A stretch of DNA of 17,333 bases from Fusobacterium sp. Its GTDB lineage: Bacteria; Fusobacteriota; Fusobacteriia; Fusobacteriales; Fusobacteriaceae. The notes under the pieces were generated by a model that was given only the letters and a program-made list of their open reading frames with translations, was not told where the DNA came from and searched no databases. Each line of letters begins with the position of its first letter. Position 1 is the stretch's first letter. Both the position numbers and the translations under genes were made by a program. Of this stretch, positions 1-8,599 are shown in pieces. The stretch is taken from contig DXSD01000040.1 of NCBI GenBank assembly GCA_019410665.1, forward strand, positions 1 to 17,333. Reading direction: 5' to 3'.

Positions 1-856
1 TATCAAAATTACTAAAAACTAACTCAAGATTTTTTAATAACTCTTTATCACTATTACTTTTTTCTATTTCTGTTAAAAGAGATTTTTTCAAATTAAGTCT
101 ACTCTCTTCATTAGATAAATAAACCTCTTTTAGATTTTTAATTAATTCTTGTAATCTCTCAACCTTTTCAACTATTCTTTTTTGCTCTGCTAGTGGAGGA
201 AGTGGAAAAAATAATGTAACTATATCCTCTCTTGTTACTTGTAAAAATGTTGTTCCATTTGCTTTAGAATAAAGCTCTTTTTCCATACTAAAAAAATAAT
301 TTCTTAAAAATTTTTTATTTATTACTGAACTACTTATTCCACATACTCCTCTTCCTAAACAATAAATTCCATCTGAAAAAATTGGACGTCCTAGTGTTGC
401 TCTTACAGATAAAATTAAATCATCTTTTTTACATAATTTTGTTGGCGAGGTTGTATATCTTTTTATTTTAGGAAATATTTCTCCCATATCACTAGCTCCA
501 CCAATTAATCCCACACCATCACTAGAGTTTACACTTTCTCCTTTTGGAGACTGCCCCATATTTATCTCACATATCTCTCCTAGTCTTACCCACTCCCAAC
601 TCTCTGGTATCTCAAAAGGTATCTCATCTTTCTCTATCTTGGGTAGTTCTTTCTCTTTTTTTATTACCTTCTCTTTTATTAATCTCTCTTTTTCCTCTTT
701 TATCCTTTTTAATAGCTCACTCGCTGGCTCATCTTCTGGATTTTGTTCCACAAGCTTCCCTCTTATAGCCAAGTCCAAAATTATCTTATTCAAACTTTCA
801 AGAGATTTCTCATTTCTAAAAATTGTATCAAAATTTTCTAGTACAAATTTTATCAT
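1..856 (-). CDS. hsdS: Type I restriction-modification specificity subunit HsdS, partial (C-terminal part outside window)
   Basis: Reading the minus strand from the ATG at 856 gives an uninterrupted frame of about 285 codons to the window edge. The product is the DNA-recognition subunit that joins HsdM and HsdR and sets the methylated and restricted site. Residues about 20-55 carry the conserved helical stretch seen in these proteins (LAIRGKLVEQNPEDEPASEL). A first target-recognition domain opens at about residue 80 with PFEIPESWEWVRLGEI. The central conserved coiled helix starts near residue 215 (PLPPLAEQKRIVEKVERLQEL). The second recognition domain and C-terminal repeat would lie left of the window. 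The start codon is three bases after the hsdM stop, and an AGGGAG ribosome site lies in the last hsdM codons, so the two are translationally linked. The recognition sequence cannot be predicted from this. No break, repeat tract or inverted repeat suggesting phase variation is visible in the part present. Confidence 0.93.
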   Translation of the reverse strand, partial: MIKFVLENFDTIFRNEKSLESLNKIILDLAIRGKLVEQNPEDEPASELLKRIKEEKERLIKEKVIKKEKELPKIEKDEIPFEIPESWEWVRLGEICEINMGQSPKGESVNSSDGVGLIGGASDMGEIFPKIKRYTTSPTKLCKKDDLILSVRATLGRPIFSDGIYCLGRGVCGISSSVINKKFLRNYFFSMEKELYSKANGTTFLQVTREDIVTLFFPLPPLAEQKRIVEKVERLQELIKNLKEVYLSNEESRLNLKKSLLTEIEKSNSDKELLKNLELVFSNFD

Positions 857-859
857 CTC

Positions 860-2326
860 TTATTCTCCCTTCAACAAACTCTCTAATTCATCTTTCAATC
901 TATCTTTTATTCTCACTATCTCATCATAGTTTCTCTTATACTCATTTAGATAAAACTCTGGACTTTCTAATTTTTCCTCTTGCTTATTAGGATTTTTTAT
1001 ATCCAAATTATAGTTAGACTTGATTATCTCTTCAGCTGACACCTTCCAAGCAAACTCATTCTCCTCTCTATTGTTCCACCACTTTTTCTCTAATTCAAAC
1101 TCACTATATTTTATAGGTTTTGTCTTAGTATATGTCTTATACCCCTCTGGTAGTGGGTGTTCAAAAAACCATACCTCTTTAGTAGTTACCTCTCCATCTT
1201 TTTTTAGCTCTGGTTTGTCAAAAAATAACAGATTAGTAGTTATTCCAGTGTATGGAGCAAATACCCCATTAGGCAATCTCACTATTGTATGTAAGTTAAA
1301 ATCCTCTATTAGTTTTTTCTTAATAGAAGTCTTTACTCCCTCACCAAATAAAAATCCATCTGGAAGTACTACTCCACATCTTCCACCTTCATTTAATTGA
1401 TACATCATTCTCACTATAAATAAATCTGCTGTTTCACTTGTCTTAAATTCATTAGGGAAATTTGTCTTTATTCCCTCTTCCTCACTTCCACCAAATGGGG
1501 GATTCATAGCTATCACATCAACTAACTGATTTTTTCTAAACTCCCTTACATTTTCAGTAAGTCCATTATCATGTCTTACATTAGGAGTATCCAAATCATG
1601 TAACATCATATTCGTTAAACAAAGTGAATAAGGTAGAGGTTTTTTCTCTATTCCATAGATTGATTCTCCCAATACTTTTAGATAATCAGTATCAAACTCT
1701 TCTTCCTGATTTTTTAATATATATTCTAAGGCACTTACTAAAAATCCTCCTGTACCACAAGCAAAGTCAGCTATCTTCTCTCTAAATTTTGGTTGTAACA
1801 TATCTACTACAAAATCAGTTACAGCTCTTGGAGTATAGAACTCTCCAGCATTACCAGCACTTTGTAAATCTTTTAATATAGTTTCATATATATCATTGAA
1901 AGCATGTCTTTCACTCTCATCTTCCAAATCTATCTTAGATACAACATTTATTACCTCTCTTAGCAAAGTTCCAGACTTCATATAGTTATGAGTATCTTGG
2001 AAAAACTCTCTCACAAGTATCTTTCTTGCATCAGTTCCCTCTCCTATCTCCATATCTCTCAAATCTTTAAATAGTCTATCTACAAATTCTAATAACTCAT
2101 CTCCAGTAATTCCCTCTTCATCATTAGCCCAATTGCTCCATCTATACTTACTAGGTATTATCTCTTTGTAGTTATCCTCTAATAATTCCCACTCTGCTTC
2201 TTTGGTATCAAATATTTTTAAAAATAGTAGCCATACTATCTGCTCTATTCTCTGTGCATCTCCATTTATTCCTGCATCTTTTCTCATTATATCCTGTAAA
2301 GATTTTACAAAGTTTCCTATTGCCAT
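860..2326 (-). CDS. hsdM: Type I restriction-modification DNA methyltransferase subunit HsdM
   Basis: This is the N6-adenine methyltransferase subunit, which uses S-adenosylmethionine and works with HsdS to mark the host recognition site. It has 488 residues, a usual length. The N-terminal helical HsdM domain covers about residues 5-150. GEFYTPR at 161-167 is the common lead-in to the catalytic domain. The AdoMet-binding motif I is DFACGTGGF at about 187-195, and the catalytic motif IV is NPPF at 275-278. Both are intact, so the enzyme should be active. The ATG at 2326 is preceded by AAGGAGA, which overlaps the hsdR stop codon, so hsdR and hsdM are tightly coupled. A 13-base gap separates them. 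No frameshift or odd codon use is visible. The family is certain; the target site is not known. Confidence 0.97.
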   Translation of the reverse strand: MAIGNFVKSLQDIMRKDAGINGDAQRIEQIVWLLFLKIFDTKEAEWELLEDNYKEIIPSKYRWSNWANDEEGITGDELLEFVDRLFKDLRDMEIGEGTDARKILVREFFQDTHNYMKSGTLLREVINVVSKIDLEDESERHAFNDIYETILKDLQSAGNAGEFYTPRAVTDFVVDMLQPKFREKIADFACGTGGFLVSALEYILKNQEEEFDTDYLKVLGESIYGIEKKPLPYSLCLTNMMLHDLDTPNVRHDNGLTENVREFRKNQLVDVIAMNPPFGGSEEEGIKTNFPNEFKTSETADLFIVRMMYQLNEGGRCGVVLPDGFLFGEGVKTSIKKKLIEDFNLHTIVRLPNGVFAPYTGITTNLLFFDKPELKKDGEVTTKEVWFFEHPLPEGYKTYTKTKPIKYSEFELEKKWWNNREENEFAWKVSAEEIIKSNYNLDIKNPNKQEEKLESPEFYLNEYKRNYDEIVRIKDRLKDELESLLKGE

Positions 2327-2339
2327 TTAAAATTTCTCC

Positions 2340-4691
2340 TTATAAATATATCTCTTTTGTTATCTCATGCATAATATTTTCAAAATTATCTTTAGAACCA
2401 AAAATCTTCATAATCTTTGGTAAAGTTCCAAATTTTCTAAACTGTGGTAATTGTAATACCTTTATATCTTCAAAGACATCAGAATCTCCATCACTGTACT
2501 TTTCTAAGAGTATCTCCAATATCTCCTTAGCTGTATCTTGATATTTTTCTAAATACTTACTTTTTCTCACTCTATCAGCTCTCTGTTTTTTAGTGATAGG
2601 TTTTTTATCAAAAGCTAGATGACAAATTATATCAAATTCATCTAAGTCTGCTCCTATCTCCTCTTTTAAAGTTTCAAAATCTATTCCTCTCTCTTCTAGC
2701 TCCCCTACAATTATTTTTCTCTGCCCCTCTTGTGTCCAAATCTTTAAAAACTCATCATAGGATTGATAAGATTTTTTCATCTCATCTTTTGAATAATCTA
2801 CAAAGGATTTAGTGATAAGTTTTCCATCTGCTCCAAGAAGTTGTATCTGTTTATGTAATACTCTTACCTCTACCCCATCTACATAGTATTTTTTTCTTAT
2901 TCTCTCCTTATCATCAAATCCAAAATCATCTTCCTTTATCTCTCCATCATTGACATCTTCATTATCTTCTGAAGTAGGAAACTCTTGATTTTTATCTTTC
3001 TCTTCCTCATCTTCTTTCTCTGATTTTGGTACAAACTCCTCATCTTGAATAGGTTCTCCATCAAAATCTGGGTCAGCAAACAACCTACTTACCTCTCTAA
3101 AATCCAAAACAGTAAACCATGTTTTATCATGTTCCTCATCTACTCTAGTCCCACGCCCTACTATCTGTTTAAACTCTGTCATAGAGTTTATATTGCTATC
3201 TAGTACTATAAATTTACAAGTCTTAGCATCTACCCCTGTTGTCAAAAGTTTAGAAGTAGTAGCAATTACTGGATATTTAGAATTTGGGTCAATAAAATTA
3301 TCCAGCTGAGCTTTTCCCTCTGGATTATCTCCAGTAATAGTCATTACATACTTAGGATTTATCTTCATCAAATCACTATTTTCCATAGCCAAATATTTTG
3401 TCATCTCCTCAGCATGCTCTATATTTTCACAGAAAACAATAGTTTTCATATATCTATCGTTCTCTTTCATATACTCAGATATTATTTTAGCTACTCTTTT
3501 TCTTCTCTCTATCAATACTAAGCTTCTCTCAAAATCCTTTCCATAGTACTCTCTATCCTCTATGATATTTCCATACATATCTCTTTGGTTTCCCTCTGGA
3601 CGAAATCCCAAAATATCTTTATCCAATCTATATCTTACTACCTTATATGGTGCTAAGAATCCATCTTCTATCCCTTGTTTTAATGAATATGTATATATAG
3701 GCTCTCCAAAGTAATGGATATTACTTACCTCTTTTGTTTCCTTTGGTGTAGCAGTCATTCCTATCTGTGTAGCTGATGAAAAATATTCTAACACCTCTCT
3801 CCAAGCACTGTCCTCTTTTGCACTTCCTCTATGGCACTCATCTATCACTACCAAATCAAAAAAATCTCTACTATAATCTTTAAATATCTGTTGCCAATCT
3901 TCATTTCCTGTCATAGATTGATATAGTCCTAAATATATCTCATGTGCTTTACTTACTTTTTTACGAGATATCTTTATCATCTTATCATCAAAATATCTAA
4001 AGTCATTTGACATTGTCTGGTCTACTAAAATATTTCTATCTGCTAAGAAAAGTATTCTCTTTTTCTCTCTATTTTTCCATAATCTCCATATTATCTGAAA
4101 AGCTGTATAAGTTTTTCCTGTTCCTGTTGCCATTACTAGAAGTATCCTTTGTTGCCCTTTAGATATAGCTTCCATTGTCCTATTAATTGCTATTCTTTGA
4201 TAATATCTCGGTGTTTTACTTCCCTGTGAGAAAAAATAAGACTCTACTAATAAATCTTCTCTATCTAAATCTTTTTCTCTTAAGTATCTTTCCCAAAGTT
4301 CATCTGGACTAGGAAATTCACTCATTTTTAATTCTCTACTCTTCCCAGTAAGCCTATCAAATTCAAAATACCCCTCTCCATTACAGCTATATATAAAAGG
4401 AATATCCAAAATCTCTCCATACTCTATTCCTTGTTGTATTCCATGTTCCACACTAAAGGTATTTTTCTTTGCTTCAATTATAGCAAGTGGAAGATTAGCT
4501 TTATAACTTAATATATAATCTGCCTTTTTTCTTTTTCCTCTTTTTGTCCTATTCTTTTGTATAATTATCTTACCATCAGTAAAAAATACCTCTCTTCTTA
4601 TTTGTATTCCCTCATCCCAACCAGCACTTCTTATACTAGGGTCTATATATTTAGCTCTCACATCTTCTTCAGTTAACTCTATATCTATCAT
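2340..4691 (-). CDS. hsdR: Type I restriction-modification endonuclease/translocase subunit HsdR
   Basis: This is the ATP-driven translocase and nuclease subunit that cuts unmethylated foreign DNA once assembled with HsdM and HsdS. It has 783 residues, near the shorter EcoEI-like (type IB) members. Its N-terminal PD-(D/E)XK nuclease shows D58 in ADYIL and E73-x-K75 in EAKK. The superfamily 2 helicase follows: Walker A ATGTGK at 188-193, DECH at 284-287, TAT at 313-315, motif V around 477-488 (ATTSKLLTTGVD) and motif VI VGRGTR at 511-516. A very acidic linker at about 549-595 separates the helicase from a C-terminal HsdM/S-binding region. All catalytic motifs are intact. The ATG at 4691 follows an AGGGGGG ribosome site and lies 45 bases after fic in the same direction, so the two probably share a transcript. 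Confidence 0.97.
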   Translation of the reverse strand: MIDIELTEEDVRAKYIDPSIRSAGWDEGIQIRREVFFTDGKIIIQKNRTKRGKRKKADYILSYKANLPLAIIEAKKNTFSVEHGIQQGIEYGEILDIPFIYSCNGEGYFEFDRLTGKSRELKMSEFPSPDELWERYLREKDLDREDLLVESYFFSQGSKTPRYYQRIAINRTMEAISKGQQRILLVMATGTGKTYTAFQIIWRLWKNREKKRILFLADRNILVDQTMSNDFRYFDDKMIKISRKKVSKAHEIYLGLYQSMTGNEDWQQIFKDYSRDFFDLVVIDECHRGSAKEDSAWREVLEYFSSATQIGMTATPKETKEVSNIHYFGEPIYTYSLKQGIEDGFLAPYKVVRYRLDKDILGFRPEGNQRDMYGNIIEDREYYGKDFERSLVLIERRKRVAKIISEYMKENDRYMKTIVFCENIEHAEEMTKYLAMENSDLMKINPKYVMTITGDNPEGKAQLDNFIDPNSKYPVIATTSKLLTTGVDAKTCKFIVLDSNINSMTEFKQIVGRGTRVDEEHDKTWFTVLDFREVSRLFADPDFDGEPIQDEEFVPKSEKEDEEEKDKNQEFPTSEDNEDVNDGEIKEDDFGFDDKERIRKKYYVDGVEVRVLHKQIQLLGADGKLITKSFVDYSKDEMKKSYQSYDEFLKIWTQEGQRKIIVGELEERGIDFETLKEEIGADLDEFDIICHLAFDKKPITKKQRADRVRKSKYLEKYQDTAKEILEILLEKYSDGDSDVFEDIKVLQLPQFRKFGTLPKIMKIFGSKDNFENIMHEITKEIYL

Positions 4692-4736
4692 GTTATCCCC
4701 CCTACTATATTTTACTCTATTTTACCATATTTATTC

Positions 4737-5906
4737 CTATTTTCCTACCACTCTATACTTCACTCTACTCCCATATTTCTGACTTTCCAATAACCCAAAC
4801 TCTTCAAATTTTAAAACAAATCCTCTTACAGTTGCATAAGCCACATCTCTATAATCTTTTTCTAAATCCTTAGTAGAAAACTCTCTATCTCCATAACTAT
4901 TTATCACAAAGATCCAAAGTTCTCTCTCTTTCTCTGTTATCTTTCCTTCACCTAGTAACTGTTTATATCTCTCAAAAATTCCATTTTCATAAATCTTATT
5001 TTCTAACTTGTTATAAACATTTTCAATAAAATAGGTTATAAAAGGAGTTATATCCACTCTCTTGCTTATCTTGTAATTTTCCTCCACTTGTGAAAAAGCT
5101 TTATAGTACTCTTTTCTACTACTATTTATATATTGTGAAAAAGATAGGTGTAAAGTAGATGAATACCCTTTTTGAATCAGATACCACAAGTGTAACATTC
5201 TAGCAGTTCTTCCATTTCCATCAAAATATGGGTGTATATATCCAAAATAGAAATGTATCATTGCTCCCTTCCATAGCTCATTTATCTTATCATCTGCATT
5301 AATAAAATTTATAAAATTTTTCATATACTCATCTAACTTTTTGCTCTCTAGTCCTTGATGTTCCACCTTACTTCCCATCAAAAATACATCATCATCTCTA
5401 TAATAATTTCCCTGTGGTAATCTATTTTCCTCTCCTAAAAACTCTCCTATTGTCATTTGATAAAGTTTATACAGATTTTCCTCTGTTATCTTATTCTCTT
5501 TATTTGAAATGAACTCTATTCCCTTTTTTATTCCAAAAATTCTATTCTCCTCTTCATCTTTAGGGGAATATCCTTTTAAAATATCTCTAATTTTTTTTCT
5601 TGAAGATTGAATATTTTCAATTAGAAGAGTTGAATATATCTCTTCCTCCATCTCCTTCATACTATACATCTCTTTTTCTTGAGGTATTAAAAGAGATTTT
5701 ATTCTACTCATCTCTATTTGTGGAATATGTTTCATATATACTAAATTTTTTCCTAAAAAATCTTTTATTGATACTTCTATATACTCATTTTCCTTTAAAA
5801 TTTCTAAAACTTCTTCTATATCTTTTTTATTATATTTATATTGTAACTTTTTTAAATTAAAAAAATCTTTATCATTTACTATCTGATTATATAATTTTAC
5901 TTCCAT
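4737..5906 (-). CDS. Class II Fic-domain protein (probable AMPylase) with C-terminal winged helix
   Basis: Fic enzymes usually transfer AMP from ATP to a hydroxyl on a target protein. The catalytic loop HPYFDGNGRTAR is complete (residues about 225-236 from the start chosen here; catalytic His225). The N-terminal half contains TLLIEN (about 93-98), matching the inhibitory-helix pattern [S/T]xxxE[G/N]. That makes it a self-inhibited class II Fic. The last 60 residues look like a winged-helix DNA-binding domain. The frame extends upstream to a TTG at 5972, but that TTG is the -35 box of a consensus promoter and would put the start before transcription begins. The ATG at 5906 has AGAGGTG just upstream, so it is preferred; the product has 389 residues. 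It is the first gene of the fic-hsdR-hsdM-hsdS unit. The target is unknown, and its role (restriction-linked toxin, regulator or passenger) is open. Confidence 0.92.
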   Translation of the reverse strand: MEVKLYNQIVNDKDFFNLKKLQYKYNKKDIEEVLEILKENEYIEVSIKDFLGKNLVYMKHIPQIEMSRIKSLLIPQEKEMYSMKEMEEEIYSTLLIENIQSSRKKIRDILKGYSPKDEEENRIFGIKKGIEFISNKENKITEENLYKLYQMTIGEFLGEENRLPQGNYYRDDDVFLMGSKVEHQGLESKKLDEYMKNFINFINADDKINELWKGAMIHFYFGYIHPYFDGNGRTARMLHLWYLIQKGYSSTLHLSFSQYINSSRKEYYKAFSQVEENYKISKRVDITPFITYFIENVYNKLENKIYENGIFERYKQLLGEGKITEKERELWIFVINSYGDREFSTKDLEKDYRDVAYATVRGFVLKFEEFGLLESQKYGSRVKYRVVGK

Positions 5907-5943
5907 ATCACACCTCTGATACTTATTGATACTATTTACTATC

Positions 5944-5972
5944 ATTTTATCAATTAAAGAAAAAGGTGTCAA
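5944..5972 (-). promoter_or_regulatory. Promoter of the fic-hsdRMS operon
   Basis: The minus strand carries TTGACA (5972-5967), a 17-base spacer, and TAAAAT (5949-5944). This is a near-consensus sigma-70-type promoter, with a start expected near 5937 and a leader of about 30 bases before the fic ATG. The -35 box is built into the 3' arm of the preceding operon's terminator hairpin. Confidence 0.8.
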
Positions 5973-5990
5973 TGATTTCTCATCGACACC
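5956..5990 (-). terminator. Intrinsic terminator of the long transport operon
   Basis: On the minus strand GGTGTCGATGA pairs with TCATTGACACC around a GAAA tetraloop. This gives an 11-bp stem with one G-U wobble, and the run TTTTTCTTT follows directly. It lies 49 bases after the stop of the last transport gene and is oriented to end that transcript. Confidence 0.88.
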
Positions 5991-6038
5991 AAAACTACTA
6001 AAATCTCAAAGATAAACAATCAAATTATCCATCGCTCT

Positions 6039-6956
6039 TTATTCTAGCTCTAATGCTACCCTATCTCCCACTTTGTATTTCAAAGCCTCTTCTCCAGAGA
6101 TAGTTACATATATTTTTTTCTTCAATCTCTCCACTACAAATAGAGTTGTAGCTCCCATAAACTCTCTACTTAAAATAACAGCATCTCCACTATCATCTCT
6201 TCTCATTTTTATCTCTTCTGGTCTTTTATTTCCAGCTTCTAAAAAGTTTATCTTCCCTATAAATTCAGCTACATATCTATTTTCAGGAGAATAGTATATC
6301 TCCTCAGGTTTTCCTATTTGAACTATCTCTCCGTTTGACATAACAACTATTCTATCAGAAATACTCAAAGCTTCCTCTTGATCATGAGTTACAAATATCA
6401 TACTTATTCCCAATCTTTTTTGTAACTCCTTTATCTCCTCTCTCATAGCTATTTTTAATTTTGCGTCAAGATTACTAAAAGGCTCATCTAAAAGTAAAAT
6501 CTTAGGCTGTAACACTAAGGCTCTAGCTAAAGCAACTCTTTGCTGTTGTCCTCCACTTAACTCTCCTACAGAATTTTTTTCATATCCTTCAAGCCCAACT
6601 ATTTTCAGATACTCTTTAGCTAATTTTATCTGCTCCTCTTTATTATATCCTCTATATTTTAATCCATATTTTACATTCTCTATTACATTCATATGAGGAA
6701 AAAGTGCATAGTTTTGAAATACTGTAACAATCTCTCTCTTTTCTGGAGGGAACTCAGTTATATCTCTATTTTCTAGATAAATATTTCCACTATCATTTTT
6801 TATAAATCCACCTATTATATTCAGCAATGTTGTTTTTCCACAACCACTAGGACCTAAAAAAGAGACTAATTCTCCCTTTTCTAGTTGAAAAGAGATATTT
6901 TTTACCCCTCTTTCCTTTTCAAATATCTTACTAATATTCTCAATTTTTAGATACAT
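6039..6956 (-). CDS. ABC importer ATP-binding protein, Fbp/Afu/Pot type with TOBE domain
   Basis: This is the cytoplasmic ATPase that powers the binding-protein-dependent importer encoded just upstream. It has 305 residues. Walker A is GPSGCGKT (35-42), the signature is LSGGQ (133-137), Walker B ends LLLDEP with Glu158, and the switch histidine is His191 in FVTHDQEEA. The last 75 or so residues form a TOBE-like regulatory domain, typical of the FbpC/PotA/AfuC group. Its ATG shares one base with the permease stop (TAATG), so translation is coupled. It is the last gene of the operon and is followed by the terminator at 5956-5990. All motifs are intact. The substrate has to be inferred from the binding protein. 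Confidence 0.93.
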   Translation of the reverse strand: MYLKIENISKIFEKERGVKNISFQLEKGELVSFLGPSGCGKTTLLNIIGGFIKNDSGNIYLENRDITEFPPEKREIVTVFQNYALFPHMNVIENVKYGLKYRGYNKEEQIKLAKEYLKIVGLEGYEKNSVGELSGGQQQRVALARALVLQPKILLLDEPFSNLDAKLKIAMREEIKELQKRLGISMIFVTHDQEEALSISDRIVVMSNGEIVQIGKPEEIYYSPENRYVAEFIGKINFLEAGNKRPEEIKMRRDDSGDAVILSREFMGATTLFVVERLKKKIYVTISGEEALKYKVGDRVALELE

Positions 6957-8599
6957 TATTCTTTCTCTCCATTATTTAAAAATTTTACTACTAATATGTT
7001 TAAAGAAAAAGTAATTAAAGTTATTGCTAAAGCTGTAATAGAAGCAAGTCCATACTCCCCTTGTGAAACATAGTTAAATAATACAACTGTAGCTACATTT
7101 GCCCCTGGAGATATCAAAAATATAATTGCTCCTATAGTTGTCATTGTAGCTATAAAACAGTTGACAAAAGCTATTAAAAAAGCTGACTTCAAATTTGGTA
7201 AAACTATATCCAACAGAAGATTAAGCTTAGTAGCTCCTAAATCTCTTCCAGCCTTTAGCAAATTCATATCAAATCTCGCCAAGATAGAATCTCCAGCTTT
7301 TATTCCTATACTAATCTGTCTGAATATACAGTTTAATACTACTATAGCAGCTGTTCCTGTCAAAGTTAAAGCTCCATCATTAAAAGCTAATATATATCCC
7401 AATCCAAAAAATGTTCCTGGTATTATATATGGCAAGCTTGAAAAAAATTCAATCACTTTTATTAATATGCTATCTCTCTCTTTGTTAAAATATGATATCA
7501 GCACTCCTATAATTGCAGAAAAAAAACCAGCAATTAGAGCATAGATAAGAGTTCTTATAAAAACATCTAGGGTAGAGAGTTTAAATCTTTCAAGATATTC
7601 CAATGTAAAAACTATCCCCTTTGTTGTATAGTTATAGAAACCTGAAAAGAAAATAGCTCCATACTGCAGTAACATAATTCCAAAAAAGCTCCAAGCCACA
7701 ACTCCTAAAACTAATTTTAAATATATAGGAAGAGAAAACTCCACTCTTCTTAAAACATTTCCTTTATTTTGATTATACTCATTTTTCTTCTTAGATAAAA
7801 ATAATCTATATAGCACATAGGATAAAAGAGCTGGAAAAATTAAAAGTAAAGTCATAGCAGATCCCTTTGGCATATTTCCCTCTCCTATCACTGTAAGATA
7901 TGCTTCTGTTGCTAATGTACTATATCTCCCACCTATAATTACAGCACTTCCAAAATCAGCTAAATTTTTTGTAAACAGAATAAAAAATGTTCCTAAAAGT
8001 GCTGGAACTGAAATAGGAAGCAATACTCTTTTTATACTCTCCAACATATTAGCTCCCAATGATCTTGACACAGCTATAAGGTTATAATCTAAGCCTTTAA
8101 ATAGTTCATATAGCATAAAAGTTGCAAAGGAAAGCTCTCCTATCAGTTGTAATAGTATTATTCCCTTTAATCCATAGGGGTTTGTATGTAATCCTAAAAG
8201 TCTGTAAGTTATAAGTCCTCTTCTCCCAAAAAGAGTTATATAGGAGATACCAAAAATAAAAGGCGGAGATATCATTGTCAACATTAAAATATAGTGAAAA
8301 AACTTTCTCACTCTCTCTTTAGAAAATATCATATAAAAAGCTATCATTCCACCAAATACAGTAGATAGGAGTGCCGAAGTTGTAGAAGTTATCAAAGTAT
8401 TTTTTAATAAAGGATAGTTATCTCTAAAAATTCCCTTATAATATTTCAATGTTAATCTACTTTCATCATAAAAACTTACTTCTAGTATTTTATAAATGGG
8501 GTAGAAAGAAAAAACTACTACCCCAACTACTATACAAAGTAAAATTCCATGATAAATAAGATTATTTCGCTTTATTTCCAAATCTCTTATTCCATTCAT
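6956..8599 (-). CDS. ABC importer permease, fused double membrane domain (FbpB/AfuB type)
   Basis: A single 547-residue protein carries two copies of the binding-protein-dependent transport domain, so it acts as both halves of the membrane channel. About twelve hydrophobic segments are visible. Each half has an EAA-type coupling loop that docks on the ATPase: RSLGANMLESIKRVLLPIS at about 179-197 and GRDLGATKLNLLLDIVLPN at about 451-469. This fused layout is typical of the FbpB/AfuB class used for ferric iron, phosphonate and sugar-phosphate uptake. The ATG at 8599 lies inside the end of the binding-protein gene (38-base overlap) and has AAAAGG upstream. A TTG six codons further in is a weaker alternative start. 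Confidence 0.92.
   Translation of the reverse strand: MNGIRDLEIKRNNLIYHGILLCIVVGVVVFSFYPIYKILEVSFYDESRLTLKYYKGIFRDNYPLLKNTLITSTTSALLSTVFGGMIAFYMIFSKERVRKFFHYILMLTMISPPFIFGISYITLFGRRGLITYRLLGLHTNPYGLKGIILLQLIGELSFATFMLYELFKGLDYNLIAVSRSLGANMLESIKRVLLPISVPALLGTFFILFTKNLADFGSAVIIGGRYSTLATEAYLTVIGEGNMPKGSAMTLLLIFPALLSYVLYRLFLSKKKNEYNQNKGNVLRRVEFSLPIYLKLVLGVVAWSFFGIMLLQYGAIFFSGFYNYTTKGIVFTLEYLERFKLSTLDVFIRTLIYALIAGFFSAIIGVLISYFNKERDSILIKVIEFFSSLPYIIPGTFFGLGYILAFNDGALTLTGTAAIVVLNCIFRQISIGIKAGDSILARFDMNLLKAGRDLGATKLNLLLDIVLPNLKSAFLIAFVNCFIATMTTIGAIIFLISPGANVATVVLFNYVSQGEYGLASITALAITLITFSLNILVVKFLNNGEKE

Noticed and set aside
1..856. Phase-variable or inverting hsdS arrangement
   Set aside because: No simple-sequence tract, inverted repeat or recombinase is visible in the part of hsdS inside the window. 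The rest is beyond the edge.
4692..4736. Separate promoter for hsdR in the fic-hsdR gap
   Set aside because: Two TAAAATA-like stretches are present but no -35 at proper spacing was found. Read-through from the fic promoter explains expression.
5907..5972. N-terminal extension of the Fic protein starting at TTG 5972
   Set aside because: That TTG is the -35 box of a consensus promoter, no ribosome site precedes it, and the ATG at 5906 has AGAGGTG upstream.
7161..7544. 127-codon plus-strand open frame inside the permease gene
   Set aside because: It is antisense to a well-supported membrane protein and its sequence is low-complexity with no recognisable domain or ribosome site. Similar plus-strand frames at 544-768, 639-929, 1020-1400, 2254-2541, 5600-5860, 6073-6294, 14606-14899, 14939-15226 and 15432-15644 were dismissed for the same reason.
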